From the NCBI RefSeq assembly GCF_007859765.1, contig NZ_SIHJ01000004.1:220490-284489 (forward strand): 64,000 bases of DNA, read 5' to 3'. Shown here in pieces: positions 10,215-21,233 of this stretch (positions are counted from its first letter, which is position 1; every line of letters begins with the position of its first letter). A program made the translations under genes and the position numbers. The notes under the pieces are model-generated. The model was not told where the DNA came from. It ran no database searches and worked only from the letters and a program-made list of their open reading frames with translations. This DNA comes from Posidoniimonas corsicana (GTDB lineage Bacteria; Planctomycetota; Planctomycetia; Pirellulales; Lacipirellulaceae).

Positions 10215-10949
10215 TTAGGCGATGCCGCCATTCACCGGAACGACCTGGGCCGTGACCCAGCCCGCGGAGTCGCTCGCGAGATGCGCGACGATCTCGGCGA
10301 TCTCCGGCGGCGTGCCGATGCGCCCCAACGCGGCCATCTTGCCAAGCATCGCGATCTGATCGTCCGACTTGCCCTCGGAAAACAGCTCGGTATCGGTTGG
10401 GCCGGGCGCGACCGCGTTGACCGTGATCCCGCGTCCGCCGAGCTCCTTGGCGAGCACGCGGGTCAACTGCTCGACAGCCGCCTTGGTGGCCGAGTAGGGC
10501 CCGTACGCGGGCAGCATCATCCGCGTGGTGCTCGACGAGAGGTTGATGACCCGCCCGCCATCGGCCAGCCGAGTGCTCGCCAGCCGACACATGTTGAACA
10601 CGCCCTTCACGTTAATGGCGAACACACGGTCAAACTGCTCGTCGGTGGTTTCTTCCACCCGCTGGTAGATTGCCACGCCCGCGTTGTTCACCAGGATGTC
10701 GACCTGGCCGAACTTGGACTCGGCCGCGTCGAATAGCTGGGCGGCTTGGTCTGGCTGGCTCACGTCGGCCTGCACCGCCATCGCTTGGCCACCTGCGTCG
10801 GTGATCTCGCCGACCACTGCGGCGGCATCACCTTCGCTGGAGGCGTAGTTCACCGCAACGCGGGCGCCCTGGGCGGCTAGCTTCTTGGCGATGGCGGCGC
10901 CGATGCCGCGCGAGGCTCCGGTGACGATGGCGGTCTTGTTGCTCGGCAT
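10215..10949 (-). CDS. short-chain dehydrogenase/reductase (SDR)
   Basis: 244 residues of classical SDR type. The NAD(P)-binding TGASRGIG motif is at about residues 10-17, NNAG marks the central strand, a Ser-rich strand (INLSSS) comes before the active-site YSATK, and APGPTDTEL follows. It resembles FabG-like 3-oxoacyl reductases and glucose dehydrogenase-like SDRs; the substrate is not predictable. Start set at MPSNKTAIVTG (10949); the 13 codons upstream in frame are unsupported. Confidence 0.92.
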   Translation of the reverse strand: MPSNKTAIVTGASRGIGAAIAKKLAAQGARVAVNYASSEGDAAAVVGEITDAGGQAMAVQADVSQPDQAAQLFDAAESKFGQVDILVNNAGVAIYQRVEETTDEQFDRVFAINVKGVFNMCRLASTRLADGGRVINLSSSTTRMMLPAYGPYSATKAAVEQLTRVLAKELGGRGITVNAVAPGPTDTELFSEGKSDDQIAMLGKMAALGRIGTPPEIAEIVAHLASDSAGWVTAQVVPVNGGIA

Positions 10950-11075
10950 GCGGTGAGCTTTCCTGGTCGCTGAACTGTTGACTTCCAATACGCTTCGCGA
11001 TGCGCACCTGAGTTCCCCTTCCCGGCAGGGGGAGTGGGATCGTTCATGCGTGGCAATGGTCCTTAGTGATGTCGC

Positions 11076-12758
<1,683 letters not shown>

Positions 12759-12934
12759 GGGAGGAGTATGGCCGGTGGTTGGTAGCGGGTGACTGGGGAC
12801 TGGTAGCTGGGGATGGGCTGTTCGGTCAGGGCGCCGGGAGGCCGGCAATCCGGCGATTTTAGCCTGAAAGGCCGCTGGGGGCGACGTGCCCACTGGCCTT
12901 AACCCGGCGGCGGCGGGCCGCTAAAGTCCGCCCT

Positions 12935-13696
12935 ATGCGAGTCCTCGACACCGAACCGGACCGGAAGGTTCCCCTCTGGCGGCGGCTGCCGCCAGTGGTG
13001 TGGGTGGTGCTCGCCCTGCTCCTGCTGCTGCACGGGCCGCGGGGCGCGTTCTGGGCCGTGCTGCACCAGGCCTGGGGCATGGTCGCCACGCTGCTGGGCG
13101 GCGACGAGGTGGTGATCGGCGTACTCGGGCAGACGGCGCCGCTGGCGCTGGCCACCGCGGTGGTCACGTTCCTGTACTGCCGCGAGTGGATCACGTTCGA
13201 GAGCATGTGGTCGCTCATGGCGACCGCCGGCATCCTGATCGGCGGCGCGTCGGCGGGCGTGCACCTGCGGGCGCTCCTGCAGAGGGTGGCCCCGCCCGGA
13301 GCGGTTGAGCATGCCGACGCAAACGCCGCCAAGGGCGACTTCGCGGTGCAGAGCCTCATCCTACGGACCCGCCTGCACGGGGGCCGGCTGCCGGCGTCCG
13401 AGGCGGTGCGGGTGCTGACCGACCACCGCTACGTGAGCGAACTGGGCGCCGCCGGCGTGCTGCCCAACCCCATCCCGCGGGTCGCGTTGCTGCCCGAAGG
13501 GACCAACGCGTTGGGCATCGTTGGCCGTGGCGTCAACCAGCTGCTGGGGTACCTGGTGTTCTACCGCCCGCGGATGTTCCTGGCCGCGTTGATCGCGGGG
13601 GGCTACCTCGGCTGGGCGTCGCACCGCCGGCTGGAGGACGCCAGCGACCGCGCGATCGACTGGCGCCACGAGCGTGAGAGCCGTCGCGCCGCGTGA
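12935..13696 (+). CDS. multi-pass membrane protein, unknown
   Basis: 253 residues. Hydrophobic segments lie at about 19-37 (VVWVVLALLLLLH), 66-82, 93-108 and 202-218, so three or four transmembrane helices are likely. The loop between about 115 and 195 is soluble and contains LRTRLHGGRLPASEAVRVL. No family is recognised. It diverges from ilvD across 176 bases, and the following HAD gene starts 44 bases downstream. Confidence 0.7.
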   Translation: MRVLDTEPDRKVPLWRRLPPVVWVVLALLLLLHGPRGAFWAVLHQAWGMVATLLGGDEVVIGVLGQTAPLALATAVVTFLYCREWITFESMWSLMATAGILIGGASAGVHLRALLQRVAPPGAVEHADANAAKGDFAVQSLILRTRLHGGRLPASEAVRVLTDHRYVSELGAAGVLPNPIPRVALLPEGTNALGIVGRGVNQLLGYLVFYRPRMFLAALIAGGYLGWASHRRLEDASDRAIDWRHERESRRAA

Positions 13697-13740
13697 CCGG
13701 GCCGGTGACGGATCGGCGGCGCGGCGGTAGGATGCCCCGC

Positions 13741-14367
13741 ATGACGCCTAAGTTCCTCTATTTTGATCTCGGCAACGTCCTGATCCGGTTCTGCAACGAC
13801 CGCATGGTCCGCCAGATGGCGGCCGCCGCCGGTGTTGAAGAGGGCGTGGTCCGCGAGGCGGCCATGGCCACCGGCACCCCCGCCGACGTGCAGTGGCGGT
13901 TCGAGTGCGGGCAGCTGACCCCGGACGAGTACTTCGCCTGGTTCTGCGACGCCACCAGGTCGGCGCCCGACCGCGCCGAGCTCGAGCTGGCCTGCAGCGA
14001 CATCTTCGAGCCGATCCCGGAGTCGATGGAGCTGGTCGCAGCGTTGGCGGCGGCGGGCCACCGGCTGGGCATCCTGTCGAACACCAACGCGGTGCACTGG
14101 CCGTTCCTGACCGACGGGCGCTACCCGCAGCTCAACGACGCGTTCGAGCTGCACGTCACGAGCTTCGACGCCCGCGCGATGAAGCCGGACCCCAGCATCT
14201 ACCGCCTGGCCGCCGAACAGGCGGGCTGCGAACTGGGCGAGCTGTTCTTCACCGACGACCGGGCGGAGAACGTCGCGGGGGCGGCGGCGTGCGGGATCGA
14301 CGCGGTCCGCTTCGAGTCGACCGAGCAGCTGGCGGGCGAGCTGCAACGCCGCGGCGTCGCTTGGTAA
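13741..14367 (+). CDS. HAD-superfamily hydrolase
   Basis: 208 residues. Motif I is [10 protein letters not shown] (the nucleophile Asp occurs in the variant D-x-G-N, as in the YihX/haloacid dehalogenase-like subgroup). Motif II is LSNTNAVHW, motif III has the Lys in MKPDPSIY, and motif IV is [10 protein letters not shown]. This subgroup often acts on sugar phosphates or similar substrates. Start chosen at the ATG at 13741, directly before the core fold. A GGTAGG stretch lies 9 bases upstream. Confidence 0.88.
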   Translation: MTPKFLYFDLGNVLIRFCNDRMVRQMAAAAGVEEGVVREAAMATGTPADVQWRFECGQLTPDEYFAWFCDATRSAPDRAELELACSDIFEPIPESMELVAALAAAGHRLGILSNTNAVHWPFLTDGRYPQLNDAFELHVTSFDARAMKPDPSIYRLAAEQAGCELGELFFTDDRAENVAGAAACGIDAVRFESTEQLAGELQRRGVAW

Positions 14368-14534
14368 GGCCTCCGCGCTCGGCGCCGGTCGATGCGGCGG
14401 ACGCATGGCAGCTATGCGGACGCGGGCCCCTTGCTGGCGCGGCAGAGCCCCGTAAACTGGCGAGACGGGCCGGCGGCGCCGGGCCCGGACAATACGAATC
14501 CCCTCCCTGCACCCCCCTACGTGAGGTCCCCCCG

Positions 14535-15128
14535 ATGAGCGTTCTCGTCCAGAAAGAAGCCCCCGATTTCACCGCCCAGGCGGTCATGCCGGACGGGACG
14601 TTCAAGGAACTGAAGCTGTCGGACTACCGCGGCAAGTACGTGCTGCTGTTCTTCTACCCGCTGGACTTCACCTTCGTCTGCCCGACCGAGATCATCGCGT
14701 TCTCCGACGCGGCCGCCAAGTTCGAGGAGAAGGGCGTGCAGATCCTCGGCTGCTCGGTCGACAGCCACTTCTCGCACTTCGCGTGGACGCAGACCACGCG
14801 TGACGCGGGCGGCATCGGCAAGACCGGCTACCCGCTGGTGGCCGACCTCAGCAAGCAGATCGCCCGCGACTACGACGTGCTGCTGGACGGCGGCGTGGCG
14901 CTGCGGGGCCTGTTCCTGATCGACAAGGACGGCGTCGTGCGTCACCAGGTGGTGAACGACCTGCCGCTGGGCCGCAGCATCGACGAGGCGCTCCGCATGG
15001 TCGAGGCGCTGCAGTACTTCGAGAAGAACGGCGAGGTCTGCCCCGCCAACTGGAAGGAAGGCGCCCGGACCATCAAGCCCTCGATCGACGAGAGCAAAGA
15101 GTTCTTCAACGCCGAGTACGCCAAGTAG
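14535..15128 (+). CDS. typical 2-Cys peroxiredoxin (AhpC/TSA family)
   Basis: 197 residues. It reduces hydrogen peroxide and organic peroxides in the cytosol. The peroxidatic Cys49 sits in DFTFVCPTE and the resolving Cys169 in GEVCPANW, so it is a typical 2-Cys enzyme working as an obligate dimer. [10 protein letters not shown] resembles the GGxG feature linked to over-oxidation sensitivity, though a C-terminal YF motif is not evident. A strong intrinsic terminator follows at 15201. The frame is open far upstream, but [12 protein letters not shown] is the family N-terminus. Confidence 0.95.
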   Translation: MSVLVQKEAPDFTAQAVMPDGTFKELKLSDYRGKYVLLFFYPLDFTFVCPTEIIAFSDAAAKFEEKGVQILGCSVDSHFSHFAWTQTTRDAGGIGKTGYPLVADLSKQIARDYDVLLDGGVALRGLFLIDKDGVVRHQVVNDLPLGRSIDEALRMVEALQYFEKNGEVCPANWKEGARTIKPSIDESKEFFNAEYAK

Positions 15129-15200
15129 GCGCTGGCTGGAGGGCGCTGGGCGCTAGTTTGTCCGGGGCCGAGCCCTCCCTCAGATCGGCAAAAAACTAAA

Positions 15201-15231
15201 GGCGGCTGCCCCGCGGGGCAGCCGCCTTTTT
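15201..15231 (+). terminator. intrinsic terminator after the peroxiredoxin gene
   Basis: A perfect 26-base palindrome (15201-15226; arms begin GGCGGCTGCC and end GGCAGCCGCC) is followed by five T residues, with an A-rich stretch on the left. It would also terminate the convergent receiver gene on the minus strand. Confidence 0.92.
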
Positions 15232-15294
15232 GCGTTTCAACTCAGTTGTCCGGTCGGCGCCACTGAACCAGCGCCCTCCAACCAATGCTCCGAA

Positions 15295-15657
15295 CTAGCA
15301 GCCGTGCTTCTCGAGCTTCTCGCGGAGCGTGTCGGCCGTGAACGGCTTGACCAGGTAGTCCGAGACGCCGGCCTGGATGGCCTCCAGCACGCGCGACTTC
15401 TCGGCCTCGGTCGTGACCATGATGATCGTGACGTTGGTGTCCTGCTTGCGGATCTCCTGGATCACCTCCAGGCCGTTCTTCCGCGGCATGTTCCAGTCGG
15501 TCAGGACCAGGTCAAACTCGCCCGGCTTGAAGGCGTTGATGGCTTCTTCGCCGTCGGCGGCCTCGATCGCGCTGGGCACCCCTACCGCGTTGAGCGAGCG
15601 GAGGATGATCTTCCGCATCGTGCTCGAATCGTCGGCCACTAGAACTCGTGTACTCAT
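15295..15657 (-). CDS. CheY-like single-domain response regulator
   Basis: 120 residues, a stand-alone receiver domain. Conserved positions are the acidic pair D9/D10 (VADDSS), phospho-acceptor D54 (LTDWNMP), T82/T83 (MVTTEAEK) and K104 (LVKPF). The MRK and NGLEVIQEIR features are very close to chemotaxis CheY. A role in flagellar switching or another phosphorelay is likely, but no kinase or flagellar gene is nearby. Confidence 0.9.
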   Translation of the reverse strand: MSTRVLVADDSSTMRKIILRSLNAVGVPSAIEAADGEEAINAFKPGEFDLVLTDWNMPRKNGLEVIQEIRKQDTNVTIIMVTTEAEKSRVLEAIQAGVSDYLVKPFTADTLREKLEKHGC

Positions 15658-15939
15658 CTTCGGAAGCTCCTCGCAGTAGTTCGCGATTCAAGGGCAGGTG
15701 CTGCGGGGCGTTGCGCCGGGGGGCACACGCCTGCGCCGAGATTTGTCTCAACGAACCGTAGGTCGCTTCCGGGGGCAGTCAACCAAAGTTGCGGCAACAT
15801 GGGCCCAACGGCGGTCGGACGCTCCCAATCGGAACCGCGGCCGGGCAGATCCGCCACAGCCGTCACGACCGGACCACGGGCGGCGCGGCGGCCGGAGCGC
15901 TGGACGCAAAGAGAGAAAAGGGGGCGGAACGCCGGGGAG

Positions 15940-16242
15940 TTAACCCAGCAGGCGGGTGATCTCGTCCCGCAAGGCGGACTCGATCTTGCCCTTGAACATC
16001 ATGGCGGTGAACGGCAGGTCGCCGCGGACGCGGACGTCGTTCTCGTTGACCACCAGGTCGCCCTTGATGCCGACGCCCATCGTCTTGAAGCCGAAGTGCA
16101 GGGTGTCGCCCTCCCACTGCTGCTCGACATCCTTCACCATGTCGGCGTAGTGTTCCTTGACCTTCTCGGAGAAGCTCTTCAGACGCTCGTGCGCGTCGTC
16201 CTTGGACTGGCCGTGGGGAACCGTGACGTCGAATTGGGGCAT
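15940..16242 (-). CDS. polyhydroxyalkanoic acid system (PHA_gran_rgn) family protein
   Basis: 100 residues. The pattern of an N-terminal VPHGQSKDDAHERLKSF, a central WEGDTLHFGFKTMG, then GIKGDLVVNENDVRV and a C-terminal KIESALRDEI helix matches the small PHA-system family often found in gammaproteobacteria. The family name comes from genetic association; the biochemical role is unproven. No PHA synthase is seen here. The start at 16242 is taken because the 49 residues upstream look non-coding. Confidence 0.75.
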   Translation of the reverse strand: MPQFDVTVPHGQSKDDAHERLKSFSEKVKEHYADMVKDVEQQWEGDTLHFGFKTMGVGIKGDLVVNENDVRVRGDLPFTAMMFKGKIESALRDEITRLLG

Positions 16243-16422
16243 CGGGGCGATCCGTCTTGAAGGCGCCGGTAGTGACGATTGAGACGCCAGTGTAACCCGG
16301 CCCGTGACGAGCCGGTAGGCCGCCCCGCGCGCCAGCAGCCCTTGCATGGGCCGCCGCCTGTTCTCCGGGACGCTTCCACGGCGCGTCACACCGGAGCGTT
16401 AGAGTTCTGCCGCAGAGAGCAA

Positions 16423-16644
16423 TCAGCCCCCCTCGAACTGGGAGGGGTCCTTCACTTCCTCGTAGGTCAGCCGGTCGGCGCCGTGCCACAGCGGCAGGCC
16501 GCGCTCCGCCCGTTCGGCGAGAACGCCAATCTTCTCCCGGCTGCCCGGCAGGGCGACCGTCGCGGAGTGCACCGCGTCGCTTACCTCATCGGGTTCGTAG
16601 TCCCAGTCACCATCGCGAATCGCGTCTAGCACAGAACGTTGCAC
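16423..16644 (-). CDS. small acidic protein, hypothetical
   Basis: 73 residues starting at a GTG (16644) with AGGA about 8 bases upstream. The sequence has an acidic N-terminus (LDAIRDGDWDYEPDEV) and a conserved-looking centre (ALPGSREKIGVLAERAERGLPLWHGADRLTYEEV). I believe similar small proteins recur in planctomycete genomes, but no function is known to me. A GTG at 16659 is an alternative start. Confidence 0.65.
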   Translation of the reverse strand: MQRSVLDAIRDGDWDYEPDEVSDAVHSATVALPGSREKIGVLAERAERGLPLWHGADRLTYEEVKDPSQFEGG

Positions 16645-16976
16645 AGTCGTTGTCCTCACAGTTTTAGCGGCGCCGCCCGGGACGTTCGGTCCCGAAGCGC
16701 ACGGCCGCTGTGCGCCATCCTGAGGATCCCTCTCGTGAAGCCCCCGGCGTCCGATGCCCGGGAGCTGCCGCGGCCCCGGCGCGATACCGGTCCGCATACG
16801 CGATGGCTTCGCGGTCTAGAAACCGCTGCAACAAGGCCGGCCGCCTGGCTGAAAAGTAAACGACCCGCACCGAGCGATCAACGACGCCCTGCGCGGTTCG
16901 GGGAGGCCCTGTTGGTCACACCACTATCGCCGAGTATCGGGATTGCGATGCGGATGTCAAGTTTTTTCCGCTGCGC
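16645..16976. other. intergenic region, no gene seen
   Basis: 332 bases between the small acidic gene and the MfnB-like gene. No open frame here has coding character, and no terminator or repeat stands out. Confidence 0.5.
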
Positions 16977-17720
16977 CTAAGGGCCGATTAACGCATGCGA
17001 ACGCCGCGCCGTTGCGGCCGCGGCGGCGAACTCGGCGACCAGTTCTTCCCTCACCAAGCCGCCGCGTCCCCCCTCGCACACCGCGCCGCGCACGCCTAGC
17101 AGGTCGGGGAGCGAGGCCCCGAGCGTGGCGACATGCTGCGCCGTGACGCCGCCCGCCAGCACCAGCCGCAGGCCCGCGCGGCCGGCGTCGCCGATGAGCT
17201 GCGACAATTGGTCGCACCTCCACAGCCCGGTTAGGGCTGGCCCCGACTTGTCAGCGGTGTCCACCACCAGCCAGCGAGCGGAGGCGGCGGCTTGCAGCCG
17301 AGCGAGCAGTTGGGCGTTGGGTGGCGCGTGGTCGGCGTCGGCGTACAAGGCGGGCGCGAGCCCGATGCCGGGCGGCAGGGCACCGCGGAGCGCTGTCAGC
17401 ATCTCGACCGCCGACTGCGTCACCGGCAGGTTGACGCCCACCTTCACCAGGCAGGCGGTCGACTCGTCCGCCCAGGCGGCGAGCTCCGCTGGGGCGAGCT
17501 CGCCGAGGTCCCCCGCCGCGGCGGTCACGGGACGCCGGCTGCCTACGAGCCGCGCGATGGAACGCACCACCTCAGCGTCGGCTCGGCCTAGCGCTCCGCG
17601 CGCCGGCTCCTTGACGTCGATTACCTCCGCGCCGCCGGCGAGGGCGGCGGCGGCCTCACTGGTGGAGCGGACGCTGACCAGCAGGCTCAGCGGCGGACGG
17701 CGCCAGTTGCTTAGCGGCAC
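16977..17720 (-). CDS. (5-formylfuran-3-yl)methyl phosphate synthase (MfnB family)
   Basis: About 247 residues from a GTG at 17720. The N-terminal LLVSVRSTSEAAAALAGGA followed by EVIDVKEPARGALG is the hallmark of the MfnB/DUF556 family, a TIM-barrel enzyme. It makes the furan precursor of methanofuran from glyceraldehyde-3-phosphate. VKVGVN and VLAGGVT motifs fit the barrel. In planctomycetes such genes accompany the tetrahydromethanopterin/methanofuran C1 pathway. An ATG at 17795 would add a Pro/Arg-rich extension and is considered less likely. No other C1-cofactor gene is adjacent. Confidence 0.85.
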   Translation of the reverse strand: MPLSNWRRPPLSLLVSVRSTSEAAAALAGGAEVIDVKEPARGALGRADAEVVRSIARLVGSRRPVTAAAGDLGELAPAELAAWADESTACLVKVGVNLPVTQSAVEMLTALRGALPPGIGLAPALYADADHAPPNAQLLARLQAAASARWLVVDTADKSGPALTGLWRCDQLSQLIGDAGRAGLRLVLAGGVTAQHVATLGASLPDLLGVRGAVCEGGRGGLVREELVAEFAAAAATARRSHALIGP

Positions 17721-18003
17721 GGGGCGGGCTCTTGGTGTCGAGGGATGCGGTCGGCGCGATTGTACCGATGGGAGCGGTTGGGCCGCGAGACGCATTCGCC
17801 AGACCGCACCCTGCGCTTGAGCGCTGCCGGCCAGTTGGGTCCTACGCTTGCCTGATGTGCGTCATGACGTCGCGTTCCCTACCTGACCTCCACCTGAGCG
17901 TCAGGGCAACTCCGATAGACGAATGTCAGACCGGCCGTTACCTTTAACCGACACTCCCGCCTGGAGAATCTGGGGGAGTCCTACCAATGGATCGAAGTCG
18001 GAA

Positions 18004-19638
18004 ATGTCTCACGAGTCCCACCACGCCGCCAGCGGCGGTGGCAAAGTTGTCGGCGCGATTGTGTTGTTGGCGGTCGTCTATGTCGGCACGCTGATTGCGG
18101 GATTGCCGCAGAAGGCCACCGAGCTCATCGTCGCGAGCAGCGCCGCCCACGCGACGGACGCGCACGCCACCGACGCCCACGCGGCCGACCCTCACGCTGC
18201 CGACTCGCACGCGGTTGAGGGCGACGCTCACGGGGCCGCCGACTCCCACGGCGCCGAGGCGGACATTGTCGCCCCGCCGGTCTGGACCGTCATCCCGTTT
18301 GTGCTGCTGCTGGGCGCTATCGCGGTGCTGCCGCTGATCCCGTTCACGGAGCACTGGTGGGAGTCGAACCTGCACCGGTTCCAGCTCGCGACGGTGCTCG
18401 GTCTGCTGACACTGGCCTACTATGGATTCCTGCACGAGAAGCCGATCGAAGGCCACTTCCCCGCCCACTACGTGGCCGACTACGACGCCACCGGTTTCAA
18501 CTGGGAAGAGATCACCGCCATCCTGGGCAACGCGGTCGCTCAGGAGTACGTGCCGTTCATCGTGCTGCTGTTCAGCCTGTACACCATCTGCGGCGGCATC
18601 CGCATCGAGGGCGACCTGCAGGCCAACCCGATGACCAACGCCATCTTTATGGGCGCGGGCGGGCTACTGGCCAGCTTTATCGGCACCACCGGCGCGGCGA
18701 TGCTGTTTATCCGCCCGCTGCTGGAGACCAACAGCGAACGAAAGCACGTGGTGCACACGGTGGTGTTCTTCATCTTTATTGTCTGCAACTGCGGCGGCTG
18801 CCTGCTGCCGATCGGCGACCCGCCGTTGTTCTTGGGCTACCTGGCGGGCGTGGACTTTTTCTGGACGATGAGCCTGTGGCCGGCCTGGCTGCTGTGCAAT
18901 GGCCTGCTGCTGGTAGTCTACCTGCTGCTGGACGAGCTGGTGTACTATCGCCGCGAGACCGAGGCCGACATCACCCGCGACATCCGCAAGATCCGCCACA
19001 TGAAGTATATGGGGCTGGGGCTCAACGGCCCGCTGCTGCTGGGCGTGGTGGCGGCGGTGGCGTTCCTCGACCCGTCGAAGACCGTGCCTGGCACCGACTG
19101 GCACCCGTGGCTGTACCTGCGGGAGCTGGTGCAGCTAGGCCTGGTGGCGCTCTCGCTGGCGTTGGGGTCCAACGCGGTCCGCAAGGCGAACACCTTCAAC
19201 TACCACGCGATCCAAGAGGTGGCGGCGCTGTTCATCGGCATTTTTATCTGCATGCAACCGGCGCTGCAGATCCTGGGCCTCAACGGCGAGTACCTGGAAG
19301 CCAACTTCCTGAACTCGCCGTCGCGGTTCTACTGGGTGACCGGCGGGCTCTCCAGCGTGTTGGACAACGCGCCCACGTACCTGGTGTTCTTCAAGACGGC
19401 TCAGGTTCCCGGGGTGGGAGGGGCAACCGCCGGCGTTGACGTGAACACCCTCACGGCCATCAGCCTGGGCGCGGTATTCATGGGCGCCATGACCTACATC
19501 GGCAACGGGCCGAACTTCATGGTCAAGGCGATCGCCGAGAAGTCGGGCGTCAAGATGCCGAGCTTCTTCGGCTACATGGCCTACAGCTGCCTGATCCTGC
19601 TGCCGGTGCTGGCGGTGGTCGGCTGGCGGACGTTCTAA
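18004..19638 (+). CDS. sodium:proton antiporter-type membrane protein (NhaD/CitMHS-like) with His/Asp/Ala-rich loop
   Basis: 544 residues and about 12 hydrophobic segments. It begins MSHESHHAAS, then a TM helix (about 17-35), then a loop (about 45-90) built of repeats ATDAHATDAHAADPHAADSH. The transporter body follows with ADYDATGFNWEEITAILGN, the GTTGAAMLFIRPLLETN and GGCLLPIGDPPLFLGYLAGVDFFW segments, and GGLSSVLDNAPTYLVFF with YIGNGPNFMVKAIAE. These paired re-entrant motifs are typical of the ion transporter superfamily NhaD/citrate-type. The His-rich loop might bind metals or sense pH. Start at 18004 keeps the His-rich N-terminus. Confidence 0.88.
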   Translation: MSHESHHAASGGGKVVGAIVLLAVVYVGTLIAGLPQKATELIVASSAAHATDAHATDAHAADPHAADSHAVEGDAHGAADSHGAEADIVAPPVWTVIPFVLLLGAIAVLPLIPFTEHWWESNLHRFQLATVLGLLTLAYYGFLHEKPIEGHFPAHYVADYDATGFNWEEITAILGNAVAQEYVPFIVLLFSLYTICGGIRIEGDLQANPMTNAIFMGAGGLLASFIGTTGAAMLFIRPLLETNSERKHVVHTVVFFIFIVCNCGGCLLPIGDPPLFLGYLAGVDFFWTMSLWPAWLLCNGLLLVVYLLLDELVYYRRETEADITRDIRKIRHMKYMGLGLNGPLLLGVVAAVAFLDPSKTVPGTDWHPWLYLRELVQLGLVALSLALGSNAVRKANTFNYHAIQEVAALFIGIFICMQPALQILGLNGEYLEANFLNSPSRFYWVTGGLSSVLDNAPTYLVFFKTAQVPGVGGATAGVDVNTLTAISLGAVFMGAMTYIGNGPNFMVKAIAEKSGVKMPSFFGYMAYSCLILLPVLAVVGWRTF

Positions 19639-19754
19639 GGATCCCCACGCAATCAACTCAGCGACGCCGGTCGGCTCTTCCTAACGGCCGCGCCGTCCGG
19701 CATAATTCGGGTTTCCCCAGGCCGTAGGCGTCCGCACAACTCGACAGAGAACCC

Positions 19755-20972
19755 TTGTCTTACGAACACGTAAAGAGCGACGCCCATCTGGCCGAGGTGC
19801 TGGAGAAGCTCCGCGGCGCCAAGCAGATTGGGTTCGACACGGAATTCGTCTCCGAGGACACGTTCCGCCCAGAGCTGTGCCTGGTGCAGGTCGCCTCGGA
19901 AGACCTGATGGCGGTGATCGACCCGCAGCCCATCGCGGACATGCGGCCGTTCTGGCGGCTGCTGGCCGAGGGCGACCACATCACCATCGCCCACGCGGCG
20001 CGTGAGGAGCTCAACTTCTCGCTGACCGCGGTCGGCGCGCCGCCCGCCAACCTGTTCGACACGCAGATCGCCGCGGCGTTCTGCAGCAACGAGTACCCGG
20101 CCGCGTACAGCTCGGTGGTGAGCCGGTTTGTCGGCCGCAAGGTGGCCAAGGGCGAGCAGCGGACCGACTGGCGCCGCCGCCCGCTGACCGAAGACCAGCT
20201 GAACTACGCGCTGGAGGACGTGCGGTACCTGTTCGAGCTGCACGACAAGATCTCCGCCAAGATCGCCAAGTACCACCGCGAGTCGTGGCTCGAGGAGGAG
20301 ATGGAGTCGTTTGTCGCCGAGGTCACCGCCGCCCGCAGCCGCAAGCGGTGGCGTAAGGTGTCGGGGATCGGCAACCTCGGCCCCCGCAACCTGGCGATCG
20401 TCCGCGAGCTGTGGGAGTGGCGTCAGAGCGAGGCCGAGCGCCGCGACATCCCGCCGCGGCGCGTGCTGCGGGACGACCTGATCGTCGAACTCGCCAAGCA
20501 GAAGAACGCCAAGCCGGAACGCATCCGCTCGATCCGCGGCATGCAGTACGGCCAGCTCAAGAAGGTGACCCCCGAGATCGCCGCCTGCGTGCAGCGCGGG
20601 CTCGACGCGTCGCTCGACGAGTTCAAACGCAAGCGTGGCCCGGCGCCGCCGCCGCAGCTCAACCTGCTGGGGCAGTTCCTCTCGCCGGCCATCGCCAGCG
20701 TGTGCCGCGGCAAGAACGTGGCGGCCAGCCTGACCGGCACCGCCAGCGACTTCCGCGACATGATCGCCGACCACCTGGGCTACGGCACCGAGGACGGCGA
20801 ACCGCCGGCGCTGGCGCAGGGGTGGCGGGCCGAGCTGATCGGCAACCTCATCAATGACCTGCTGGATGGCAAGAAGAGCATCCGCATCAAGAATCCCAAG
20901 AGCGAGCACCCGCTCGCCATCGACGGCGTCGACGACGAAGAGATCGACGACGACGATGATCTCTTGGGCTGA
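19755..20972 (+). CDS. rnd: ribonuclease D (3'-5' exonuclease, HRDC domain)
   Basis: 405 residues from a TTG start (19755) with GAGA upstream; no ATG exists near the family N-terminus. DEDD exonuclease motifs: IGFDTEFVSE (Exo I), IAHAAREELNF (Exo II), and NYALEDVRYLFEL (Exo III, Tyr/Asp). An HRDC-like helical domain follows at about 210-290 (LAIVRELWEWRQSEAERRD). The C-terminus ends in a run of Asp (DDEEIDDDDDLLG). The enzyme trims tRNA and other RNA 3' ends. Confidence 0.92.
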   Translation: MSYEHVKSDAHLAEVLEKLRGAKQIGFDTEFVSEDTFRPELCLVQVASEDLMAVIDPQPIADMRPFWRLLAEGDHITIAHAAREELNFSLTAVGAPPANLFDTQIAAAFCSNEYPAAYSSVVSRFVGRKVAKGEQRTDWRRRPLTEDQLNYALEDVRYLFELHDKISAKIAKYHRESWLEEEMESFVAEVTAARSRKRWRKVSGIGNLGPRNLAIVRELWEWRQSEAERRDIPPRRVLRDDLIVELAKQKNAKPERIRSIRGMQYGQLKKVTPEIAACVQRGLDASLDEFKRKRGPAPPPQLNLLGQFLSPAIASVCRGKNVAASLTGTASDFRDMIADHLGYGTEDGEPPALAQGWRAELIGNLINDLLDGKKSIRIKNPKSEHPLAIDGVDDEEIDDDDDLLG

Positions 20973-21233
20973 GCCGCACACGGCCGGGCGCAGGTGATTC
21001 CCGCCGGCAGAGGGGCGCCCGTCGCGGGGCACATCTGGGCTGTAATGTAAGGCCGCACACCAAACGGCGTAGTCTGCGCCGCCGCCCGGCGAACCGTTTG
21101 GGCGGGGTTGGCGTACCCCTGGTTTGGCCCCTCGGCTTCACTTTCCCGCGGCCGCCGGCGTCGGCGCTCGCTTGTCGGTCTTGCGGGATTTACAATACCG
21201 GGGACGATCTCCTACCAGGATCAGGAACGCGAG

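Noticed and set aside
19653-21032. 459-codon minus-strand open frame opposite rnd
   Set aside because: RNase D motifs on the plus strand are complete; the antisense product has no family features.
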